NCBI GenBank assembly: GCA_964030785.1
Contig: OZ034970.1
Location: 3,477,911 to 3,541,910, forward strand
Length of the DNA stretch: 64,000 bases
Direction of reading: 5' to 3'
DNA from: Siderastrea siderea
Taxonomy: Eukaryota; Cnidaria; Anthozoa; Scleractinia; Rhizangiidae
Under the pieces are notes generated by a model, which had not been told where the DNA came from, ran no database searches, and saw nothing but the letters and a program-made list of their open reading frames with translations. The position numbers were made by a program, and so were the translations under genes. Of this stretch, positions 25,101-37,100 are shown piece after piece; the stretch's first letter is position 1, and every line of letters starts with the position of its first letter.

Positions 25101-28100
25101 TACAGCAAGTTCCTGACCTTGCTTTTTTAAAGAAAACATGACACATCATCCTGGTTAATGTCCCTTTAATAACATGTGCTTTGGCAAGTGGCCATATTTT
25201 CAGCAGTGTTTCAAGTCAAATGTTATTTGGTGTGGGTAAGAGACTAGAGTAGTGACTTGTGAGTTGCTTTGTGGTTTTAGGAAATGCTAGGAGAGGCTGA
25301 AATGGCTGCTGCAAAGAAGCTGTCAGAAAATGAAGCACGTGTGACAGAGCTGACTGACCGCTGGAAGGATAGATGGAAAGAGACTCAGAAGATTCTGGAG
25401 GTTTGTACATGTGCAAGAATTGAGCCATTTCTTGTCAGGGTCCCCCCTAGGTCCACAGCAAAGATTTCAGGGTTCCAGGGCACTCTAATGGCCCCTTTCA
25501 CACCCTGTCCAAGTATTTTGACCCAGCAGTCCTATGAGAGTCCCCTCTAGTCATGCCCCCTGGGACCACACATATGTATGATCAAACTCAAACACTTTTT
25601 CCAACACTTCTGTGTACAGCATATAGCAGCAAGGTCATGACTTTTCTGCTACCAGTTGATATGCTTGCCACAAAGTTGAACTCAACATTGTCCACATAAT
25701 TGAGAAAACCAACATGCCCTGTATAACGACAGGTATGTTTTGAAGTGATAACTTTTTCCACTGTTTTTAGGAGAGGGAAATGAAGCTTCAACAGGAAGGT
25801 GTTGGAATCAAGATGGACTCTGTTCTTCCTCATTTAGTGTTGGTCAGTGATGACTTACTCAGTACGGGCATTGTGGTTTATCATCTCAAGGTATTTATAA
25901 AAACATAAAATAAACACACCTCATTTAATTTGATGTTCTTAGAGGTAATATGAGGTCTATGGTGAGACCACGGTCTTTAGACATAATATTAATTTCTCTT
26001 TCACACTGGACAAGATAGTGTATGTTCAGGGACTATTAACTTATCCTTATCATTTTGACACTTTACAATTAACTGAATTCAAATTTTCTTCAAGTCTTGC
26101 AGTATTTATTTAGCAAAATTATGTCTGACGGTCTGTGCATGAGCTGGGGAATCTACTGTATATATTTTGATCTTTGAGGATTGTTCTTGAACAGGTTTAA
26201 TAAGCTTTTTGTTAGCTTAAGTAAGTGAATTGGTATTAAGTTGTGGGTTAATATAATTTGGCTGAGATTTTTATTAATTGTTTACACACACATATACAGT
26301 TTTTAGTGGTTAATACAAGAAATGTTAGGTTTTACAAGAGGTCATTGTTTATTGAACATCATTGATTGTCAATCTTATTCTTCCATTAATATTTTAGAAC
26401 AGCTTGGATCATGTCTATTATTAGTTTGCAAACTTGACAGCCTTTTAATGTCATTACATAGAACAGCTGACAGAGTTTCTTTTGTGTGTACAAGCTTCTT
26501 TTGTTTCTAAACAAAGAAAATTAAAATGTACAAATACTTTTCTACTGTTAATTTATGCATGACTTAATCCCTAAGTTGTGTTTATAATAATCCTTTGCAC
26601 AAACCCAATGCTTGATTGTAAATCCTTTAGATATATAAGTAGCTTAATATGTTCTGTTAAGACTGAGACGTGTTTTGTTGAACACTGAAAAACAAAATCA
26701 GGGTTTGTTACTAGCAAGGTATAATAATGGTGTATTTGGTATTTTGTAACTTTGTACAGTACATTTGCATTTTATGCTTCAATGGATCAGGGAGAATTTG
26801 AAGAATTTGTGGTTCATTACGTAAATCTGAAGGTTGGCACTTATCAAACATCGCAGTAATTATCCTTGTGACAGTTGTTGATGTGTAATCTCTGATACGA
26901 GAAGCAGAACTGATTTCTTGGCACTTGTGTTTTTCTAGGAGGGAGTCACAACTGCAGGCCTTGCTGAGAATCCACAGAAACAAGACATAGGTACATATAA
27001 TGTTTATTTTCGTCATTTTGTTGGAATATTGAACCAGGATGTTTCAAAACTTTTATGATTTGAACTAGCTTTTATTTCAGTGTGGCCAGTAGACATGCTT
27101 GGTCAATTGTCAGTTTTACAACTGGAATTATACAGTTGGTAAAGAAGGCTTTAAATAATGTATGCTGCATGTCTTGCTTTGTACATGAAATGAATTCAAA
27201 ACTGGTTTGCATTAATGAGAATGTTAGATGTTGCTTCACTTTTAAGTTCTTTTGGATGTTTAGTTTTAAATGCTTCTCAGCAAAAACACTCATGGCCTAG
27301 AGAATCCAGAGACAAATTCGAGAAAATAACTATTTATTTGAAACAGCTGGAGTTGAGATTTCCATTGTTCCGTATCAGTATGATCTAGCAACTTCAAACA
27401 AATTTATTTCCCTGATTAATTGTCATGATATTGCAGTTAACCCTTATGAAACCTGGCTTCTGATGTTGTGTTACTTCCTTAGACAAGAAACTCTACTTGG
27501 ATTGCCTCCCTTTACCCAGGTGTATAAATGGGTAGCCACAAGGGAAGTTTAACAGTTGTTCTATAAGTGAGCAGGGGAAAGTTGTTCTATTATTTGAAGT
27601 AACCATAATTATGCCAAAGTGGTTGTTGCTGACTGAGCTGACTGTCTGTCAACATTGATTAGTTTTATTTTGTGGTTTCAAATTCCATATCGCCCTTGCT
27701 TAAGATTTGACAGTGTGACTCTTGAGTATCAACCACCAGTAACCACTTATTGCTGTGTTGTTCCCTTGCAGTCATCAGTGGGCCAGATTCAGAGCAGTAT
27801 CACTGCATTTTTGAGCATAACAAAGGCAACGTCACCTTGAACCCTTTGGAGTCAGTATGTTCTGTGAATGGAAATACGATCTCAAAACCAACGAGACTGT
27901 TTCAAGGTACATTAAATGTATAAGGCCAGTACATTATTGATGACTCAAATTGTCATGGTCAACATCCCCCCCCCCTTCCCCCCCCAAAAAAATATATTTA
28001 TGAGGAGTAGATTACAGTAACAAGTGAAGGAACAAAACCTTCCTTTGATCCAGTTTAGTGCGAAATTTTAGTTACTGGAATTACATTTATGTTTGTGAAA

Positions 28101-31100
28101 TTGTTGCTGGCAACCTCTGGAGTTCTTAAGGACGGTGCCTCCTTTTGTTACTGCGCATACGTTCTGCGCATCTCAGGATATTCGGGTTTCTTAAGGAGTT
28201 TGCCCACTAATACAACAATATTTTTGCGCGATTTAAGACTATGTGGGAAAAGCAGATCTTAGCAAGGGCTATCAGAATCCAAAAAGAAAATTGGGGGTAA
28301 CCACGCATTTTTCAGAGATAATTGAGCTTAAATTTGGAACGAAATTGCCATACATTCTTTATATTTTAACGCTTTTTTCGAATTATGGTTGATCAATTAT
28401 CTCTGAAAAACGCGTGGTTACCCGCATTTTTCTTTTTGGATTCCAATAACCCTTGCTAAGATCTACTTTTTCTCCATAGTCATAACCTTTGCAAAAATAC
28501 ATCTGCATTAGGAGGCACCGTCCTCAAAACTGGAGACTTTTCCCTTATGGCCAATTTTCCTTAACAACAGGCCCCCCCCCCCCTCCCTCCTTTGCACTCA
28601 GTCTGCATTGGGATGCGTGATTGTATTATGCATCACCCTTTAGGCAGAACTTGCAAAAACCAAAAAAAGTGGGAGGCATGTATGTTTGAAAATTTTCGAA
28701 AGCTTTCAGTTAGGTAATTTTCCATGGCGTTTTCCAATAGCTGGCCATTGTCATCACGCAGGTACTCTTACGGATCGTAAGGATTGTGCAATTTTTTTCC
28801 GCACTTTATCAGAAACCCTAGCCTGTAATAAGCAAGTTCACCTGGCAAGACGGAAGTGGATCCATATTGGGTAAAGATACCAGCTCACGTTATTTTCATT
28901 TAATAATCACTTTGGCTTTTTTTCCAGGTGACGTGATTGTTTTGGGAACATCTAATGTTTTTCGTTTCAACCATCCAAAAGAAGCAGCAGAGTTGAGAGA
29001 AAAGAGAAAGGTAAAATAATGTACTTTTTGTGTTATTATTTTTTGTAGTTAAGCGATGATAATAATGTTATTGTACTTTACCAAACACATTCATCTCTAA
29101 CAATAATTATTAATCTTATAACGGACCAATTTACCTAGAACTTTCATAAGTTCTCAGATGAAGTAATCACCATGCACACGCACTTTAGAGTTTTGGTCTT
29201 GCATTCACCGGTCTCACATAGCACTGCTCAGTGAGTAAACTGTACCCACTTGTACACATCGTTACCGGAGGGGCCATTTCTTAGAACTATCCACCCTTGT
29301 ATAAAGTCTGAGGCTAAAGCTCTCAGTCCAATTTCTTGCAATGTAACCCTGGCTTGGCGCCATATAGCCTGTGTGTTAATCATACTAACTTGTAATCTTG
29401 TTGTCTTGTATCCTAACCGGTGTTGTGTTTTGAATGGACTCACTGACTCTTCACAGGAAGAGCGCGGGGTAAGTTCTTAAACGAGAGATATTAATATAGC
29501 AAGAAATGCACGATCAGCATTTAAATGGATCCGTTTTCCCCGTGACATGTTTTCCCTGTGACATGTGCATGGAAAATAAAGCCGTAGTTTTATATTCCAA
29601 AAGTACCCATGAGTCATCCCCAGAAAATAGGATTATCCCCTCCCCCTCAAAACAGAAACAGTTTTTTTCACATTTTACACCATGTTAAAATTCCAGGTAT
29701 CTTCTTTTAAAATCCTGCTAAATACCCGTCAGAATCTTTTTACGCACCCCCCCCCCCATTAAAAAAATACAAGACAAAATTTAAAACCCCCCAAAATGCT
29801 AAAATCTAAGGCGTTTATGCTCCCAACCCTTCAGTATTCTTGTATATTGTCATGCAATTTGAAAATTAATATGATCGTTGAAAGAAAACTGAGTCGAAAT
29901 GGCCGATAATCAAGCTATGGACACTTTCCGTTTCAACTGATACTGAAGCAACAGTTTTCGTTATGTTGAGATGTATTGAAAACAAAGGTAGAGAAACAAA
30001 ATAAAAAAAGCTGCGTAAACCAATGAAACCTTCACTTAAAGTATGTGTACAATGAAGTGATCGTTTTAAAAATATATTTACCAAATGCACAATGGACTGT
30101 CTGTTGTTTGATTGACAGAATTCACTGGGTGGGGCCTCATCGCTTGCTTGGTCGACTAAGTTCCGAAGTGAAACAGACCTGGTGTTCAGACGAGGGACTG
30201 GGACAGAGTGAGTATTTTGCTAAGTAGACACTGAAATCATTTTATCAGATACCTGAAGGCCGACAGACAGAAATCAGAATGACTATACCAAACAGAAAGG
30301 GCAGACTGCCTTATTGTACATTTATGCCTGTTACCGTGTGATCAAATGTGACTTGTGACTTTGTTGAAGAGCAGAAATGCAGGACGCGTGTCACCACGAA
30401 CTCAGTAAATATGACCTACGCTCGCCACGAGTCTCCGAGTAGCTCAGTGGTTAGAACGTCCGACCGGTGTACGGAAGGTCCTGGGTTCGATTCCCGTCGG
30501 GGACTCAGGTTTTTTTTGTTCCACGCTCGCGACATGTTGAATATTCCATCTTTTCTTAGATTCATCAGTTACCAGAGAGAAAATTTCCTTAGAATGTGAT
30601 TTTGTCGTCACACAATGCCGATCGTTGTTCTTGCAGGTTTATACACTCTGGACTATGGGCAAGACTGTTAGTTGAACGATATAATTTTATTTCCAATTTG
30701 GCACTGAAACTGATACTAGTAGAAAAATGCTCACTACAGGACGTTAACGGTTAAAGTCACAAAAACGTTTGTTTTAGTTTAGTCATACCCGAAGAGTTTC
30801 CTTGCAACCGTTTTTTCCTACTTTTACACACTTGTGTTGTGCTCCTTGCTTGAATATCCAAAAGGGAAAAGAGATACATATAACTGCCCATTGTGCGTTA
30901 CTGGTTCTCCCAAAGTCGTAAAAAATAGGCCGATAAGATTTTCGCAACGTTCGTTATGAGACGCGCACAAAAACCAAAACAAATTCGAAGCCTTTAGTTT
31001 AGGAATCAGTTTTGTTTTGCAACACCTGCAGTAACAAAAAGCAACTTAAACTTCTTTTACACTTTGATTTAGCATTTACGTGAACGTTTGTCTTTCTCTT

Positions 31101-34100
31101 TTCAACGCTGATAAATTTATTCAATTCTTTCTTGCAGTGAAGAATCTTTGAGCCGGCAACTCGAAGAAGCGAGGTAAGATCACAGGCATACCATCCTCTG
31201 TTTGTACTAAGTGGTCTTCTGTGGTTTTAATTGGCTGTGTTGTTTACTAAAGAAGTGTTTCTAAAGGCTTTTGGGCCTTTTAAAAGAATTTAAAAATCAA
31301 CGAAGAAAGCAAAAACATATTACAACGAGATGTTGGTCTTTGTTGTTCAGCAAACTATGTATTTAGTTGATTCGAGGCCATTAAGAGGTCAGTGAGTCAA
31401 TTTTGTGATGTCCCTGTATATTTACTGAGAAAATCGGTCCATTCTGACTATATAGCGTAGTTTCGACTTCAGTCATCTCGGGAACGTACATTTCTTGTAG
31501 TACAGTGTTGACAGGCCAAGTACTCATTGAGGGATACCCTAGGGTCGTATTTCAAAAATAAATTTCGTAAATCTTCGAAATCCTCTGGGCCCGGTTGTTT
31601 GAAGCAGGGTCAAGCTAACCCAGGATTAGCGTCAATTTTGAGTTGTTTTATAACCAAATGATAAGGCTTCCAGTAAAACGTTTATGCCTTACGTTTTGCG
31701 TTTGGTTGCTTTCAGATGTCCACTTGAAATTTGCTATGAAAACTTCTTTGAATAAGAAAAACGGGAACCTAGTTTAAGTTTTAACCCCCGGTTAGCGTTA
31801 ACCGATCTTCGAACAACCGGGTCCTGAAGCCTAAGTGTTCAGAATCTTAAACTTTCTTTGTTTCCTAGAAATGAATTAGAGAAACAGAAACAACTTGAGG
31901 CTCTGAGAATTGAAGAAGCAAGGTGGGTTAGAGGTCAAGCATTTAATTGAACGTTGATTTCCACTTTCGTGAAATTTTAGAATGTGTTCCGACGTGACTC
32001 TTGGTGGCCTTAACGTGTGTCAACTTCCGTGTACTTTGCAAATCAACGCAAAAGTCCATTTGGTCACCCACCTTAGTCGAGACTGCGAGCAGACTCACTT
32101 AGTGACCCCCCAGCGGGGGGGGGGGGGCTACTCAATAAAGTTTTATACGGGGAGGCTCCGCCCGAAGGTTCAAACCCTTACCCTTTAATATACTACTTTT
32201 AATCAAAATGGCACCCCTTTCATATACCTAGAGCAAAAATGCACCCCTTCCTTATACCTCAAGGATAAGCCAAAACAATATAATTACCCGTAATCGCCAC
32301 GTTTTTCCCGGGTTTTCCGTCTTTCTGATTCAATTGCGTGGTCATTCCTGCCAAAATGTGGCACCCTTTGATATACTTCGCTTTACCCACCATTTCTTCC
32401 TCTTTGCAGCTGACTTTGTGACCCTTTCGTGTACTAAAATGGCAATTTTCCCTAGCCTTTCATATACTGCGTGCTTTAAAAAGGCACCGCTTTCGGGCGG
32501 AGCCTCCCCGTATAGCCCACTATAGGGAGTACCGCCCCCCCCCCCCCGACTTAGTGAGTTGTTCGCGCGAGTAGCTTGGCGGCGGATCGCAGGCTAGCCC
32601 AAGTCTCACTGACCTCTTCTTATTTGTTTTCATTTCCAGAGCGGATTTTGCATCACAAATTCAAGAGGAATCCAAGCGTCTCAATGAAACGAGGTAAGAA
32701 TCAGAATAATTCACGAGTGTGTGAAGAATACTGGAGACCTTTGAAGTTTAAACTTTGTTTTATTATTCCCAAAGCTCAAATTTCAAATCAAGTGTTCACT
32801 GACCGCTTGCTGGTTTTCATGGTTTTCTGTCCTCTGTCATCACAAGAGCTTGCCAACTTAATTTCAATCTTTGATATGTTTCTTTTTCTATCGTAGGGCT
32901 GAACTTGAGCGGCAGAGAAGGCTGCATGCTATGGAAGTTCAGAGTGTTGAGGAAGCAAGGTTTGTACGTCAAAGTCTCGGCGGGCGAGTCATCGTTTTGA
33001 ACTTGCCATTTCCGAGTTGATTTTAGCCTCATTTTCAAAGGGAGGCCCGGTGCACAACCCTTCAAATGAAATTAGATTTATATGCATGTGAATGAAATTT
33101 TCTGTGCACCAGGGCTCGCTTTGAAAAAGCGGTTAAGGCAACTCGGGTGTGGCGTATTCCTTTCGTAATTCAATGCTTCCTTTTCACCTATTTCCGTAAA
33201 GTTCTGGTAGGTTCTTTTGCTAACGTTAGTAGAAGTTTGGAAGAACACGAAGTAGTCATAAAAACACGAGCCGAACTCACTTTCCTTGCAGCGTGTGTAT
33301 CTTTCCACAGCTTTACTATTTTTTCTCAGACTACAAGCAGTCCCTCCTTTTGCTAAGGGATAGACTAGCGAGAAGGGCAGGCGCAGTCGTGCTATAGTCG
33401 GTTACCGTGGGATGAGCGTGACGTTTCCACATGGCCTTGTTCTTCTTTGCGCCTTCCCAAGTTTCTCTCGCTTGATTTTCCCTGAGCCAAAAGAGGGACT
33501 CCTCGTAATCTACCATTTTGCTCAACTTCTCTTGCTCGTGTCAAAGGAAGCGGGGAGACAAAGAATTCTACAGCTTTCCATTTAAGATTTTCTCTTTGAA
33601 ATAATTTAACAATCGCAAGCCAAAACTCCTTGTGTCTCGGCGCACGGGTTACACTTTGCACTGGTTGCCTGTTGTTGCCAGTTCTTCTGTAGACGTTGAA
33701 TAATGTTATCACTACTTTTCGACGTTGGACGATCTGTCTTGTTTCAGTTTTTCTGTGAACAAGTGTTTTTCTCCTTTCTTCGGAGCTGAATTCAAGGGCT
33801 ACCCAGCTCGACAAGGCAGATGATCGGGCAAAAACTCAACCCACTTAAAAAGTGTATTTCGTAACTTACATCACGGATCTTGGTTTGGCCTGATCTCAAG
33901 AAACCAACATCAACATCACATTTCCCTTTGAATTTCGTAGTATTTTCAGAGTTAATGGGTATATTAAATATCGACAGTTGACGAAAGATACTGTCATAAA
34001 AATAAGGTTAAAATAGATTACTTTGAAACATTTTTCCAGACGGAAAGCAGCAACTTAACAACGAATAAACAATACCCTTAAAACTACAATAAAGTAAGTT

Positions 34101-37100
34101 TCTTTTCCCGGTGCAATTTTACAGTTAGCTTACGTTGTGATGACGAAAAGCGTCAGAAGCTGATGTTCCGAGGTTTGGCAAAATGTAACGAGACAGTGCC
34201 CTTCTCTTGATTGTGAAAGCTTTTTAAACTTAAAGTAAATATGAAAATCTAAGTTTACTGAACTTAAGAAATAGGACGTCGGAAACTTGAGACGCTTTTT
34301 TAAGGACAAACGTATCAAACGAACGAGGCCATGTGTCTCGAGCTAAAGGAAAAGTAGAAAGATGTTATTTTAAATATTACGGAAAGCAAGAACCTTTTTA
34401 TGAAATGGTCGTTATCTTAAAGAAACTCCTTTAATTTATAAGATATACAATAAATAATTATTTAGTACTGAGCACTGTCCTCGCTACTCATAATTTTAGG
34501 AGGTTACTTGATTCCATTTAAGTTAACCACTTTTCTTGCATTTAAATTTTAACTTTAGATTTAAATTTTACCGCACGCCATCCTGTCACTCGTCATTCAA
34601 ATTGCAAGTGAAATTTCCTCTGTGAAGCCTGCACTGGGCAAATGACTATTTATAAATAGATTTTATACACTGCTAAGTTTCTTCGTTTTACTTCGCAGGA
34701 AAAAGGTAGAAGAACTGAATGAGAAACACAAGCAGGCGGAGCTCGATAGGACGGTAACAGAAGCCGAGCTTAATAAAGAGATTGAAACCCGTGAACAAGA
34801 ATTAAAAGTTCAGCGAGAACAAGTTGACAAACTCCGAGACGACATCGAAAAGATGAATCGCAAAGCAGATAAAGAGTTGTCAGAATTGAAGAAGGAAATA
34901 CGGCAACATAAAGAGGAGGAATTACTGCGACTGAATGAGAACATGAAAAGAATTATGGAGTTAGAGGAAGAAAGAGACATAACTAAATTGCAAGCGTTGA
35001 AAGAACGAGAGCAGTTGGAGGAGAAATGGAAAGCAGAATCTCAAAAGGTGCAGCTTCAAAGGGATCAGCTGAAAGAAAAACAACGCGAATATGAAAAGAA
35101 TTTTAACGCCCTTGAAGAGTCCCGGCGGGAAGCCATGTTGGAAATTGATGAGTTTGAAATGGAAAAATCCCTTGCTTTGGAGGAAATTCGACGCCAAGAA
35201 CGTAAGCTAGAGGAATTAAAATTAAAAAGAGAAAGTGCACTAAACATTGCTAATAATGATATTCGTAAACGGCGCCAAATGCTGGAACTAGAATTTGTGG
35301 AGGAAAAGCGAGAAATGGATGAAGAGAGAACTTATCTCGAGAATCAGATACATGGTTACGAGGCTCTGATGGACATCGCCGCTGACAATTTAGCGGAAAA
35401 GCAGAACACACTGGAAATCAGGACACGAGAAGAGAACGAAAGAATTGAAGAAGCGAAGCAAAAATTGAGAGACATGGAAGAAAAACTGAATGAAACAATA
35501 AAAAACGCCGAAAATGATATTGCGCATAAGAAACAAGAATACCAGGAAAAAGCTGACCAACAGCAAGAAGAAATAAAAAAATCAAGAGAAGTTTTGCAGT
35601 CGAGAGTCAAAGAACTCAACGAGTTGACAAAAAGACTCGAAAACAGCGCTGGAGAGGAAAGATTGAAAATTGAGCGAGAAATCAAACGATTGACAGAAAA
35701 TGTTAAACTAGAGAAAACGCGATTGGGGTCTCTTGAAGAAGAAGAACAAACTGCAGCAGAAAATTTTGAGAAAGAACTGGAAGCGGACATGAAACATTTT
35801 AACGAAAGGAAACATAGGGAAAGAGAAGGAATTGAGCTGGAAAGGCTAAATTTGGATGCGCTGGAAGATTTCAAACGACAAAAGCTAGAAACCGAAGAAT
35901 CGGAATTCAAAGATGCTCAAGAAGGGTACAATCGAGCTAAAATGCTTTTAATCGAATCGAAGAGAAATTTGTCAGATCTGGACCAAAGGCACAGCAAATT
36001 CTCCACGAAGGCGGAGGATGGACTGCTGCGCTTGTCGAAAGTTTTGGAAGGAGAGCTGGTGTCGCAAGGAAAACAGGACGATATGTTTCAGCTGAAAGAA
36101 CACAGGATTTCGTTGAAAGAAATCGACGTGGAAGGGAAGATAAAAGTTACGGAAAAACAGGAAACGCTATCTGCAGAAGCTGAAAAGTTGTTAGATTTGA
36201 GAAAAAATCTTAGCTTTTTGCTTGAGGAAACGGAGAAGGCGCAAGAGAAGGCCGAAGCAGACCTTCGTGAGTTACAAAGTCGGTTTGCTCGCGACAGAGA
36301 GGAGGAGAGAACCACAAGAGACGCTATGGAGGAGAGTCTTAGAGACATCGAAGAAGAGGCGACGCTTTCACGAAGTCTTACCGAAAGAGAGATCGGATCT
36401 CCGACGACTGTGAGCTTGTTATTAGCTCAGGAGAAGCAAAGGTGCGTTGTACGTTAATCGCTATTTGTTGTATTTTTATTTCAAATTTACATTTTACACA
36501 TGTAAAGGAGGCCCGGAATGTCAATTTGCCAAGGTGGATCAATAGAAAAGAGAGGTTCTGTCCTTTAAAAAATGCACCCCTGAAACGTTTAGCAATGTCA
36601 ATTATAAATGTGTGGTATTATAGAAAGGCATTCGCCGGAAAGTTAGGTGAATGCCCTTGTTTTCTTATGCATACGGCTTACTGTAATTTGCGAAACGAAA
36701 CGGAACGAAACGAAATAAAAACCTGTAGTTTGCGAAATCTGTCATTTGCGAAATGAAAATCTGTATTTTGCGAAATGAAAATCTGTAATTTGCGAAATGA
36801 AAATCTGTATTTTGCGAAATGAAAATCTGTAATTTGCGAAATGAAAATCTGTATTTTGCGAAATGAGCCACCAGCAGTTCGGTGAGTTGGTTTTCTGATA
36901 ATTTAAACTCCAATGTGCGTTACATTTTTATGTAAAACCTTGCAAAATTATTATCACCTTCAGTGAGCACTTTCGATCTCATCCATCATCAAAGCCTGCT
37001 TTATAAAATCTTTAAACACCGCAGTAGCATGTGCTTTGTTCTATTTCGATTACCTGACCAGTGTTAGGAACGGAAGTTTTTTCTTGGGGTGTCCGGAAAA

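Larger units (their letters stand above)
25281..29010 (+). other. KIF16B: KIF16B neck and FHA-domain exons 12-16
   Basis: Exons 25281-25400, 25771-25890, 26939-26990, 27772-27906 and 28928-29010. Exon 12 encodes a charged helical neck. Exons 13-16 encode an FHA fold: [20 protein letters not shown], then [21 protein letters not shown] and [20 protein letters not shown]. The NHP motif followed by AAELREKRK is characteristic of kinesin-3 proteins, where FHA plus neck helps control dimerisation. Confidence 0.9.

Noticed and set aside
30431..30504. Functional tRNA gene
   Set aside because: A and B boxes and an acceptor-like stem are present, but the D-arm spacing and anticodon arm are irregular. 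A SINE head is the better reading.
33392..33814. 140-codon minus-strand ORF inside a KIF16B intron
   Set aside because: Arg/Glu-rich with no recognisable fold and overlapping ORFs in other frames. Not supported as a gene.
35356..35910. 184-codon serine-rich ORF antisense to the KIF16B stalk
   Set aside because: Shadow of the coiled-coil exon: antisense of Glu/Lys-rich codons reads as Ser/Phe/Leu.
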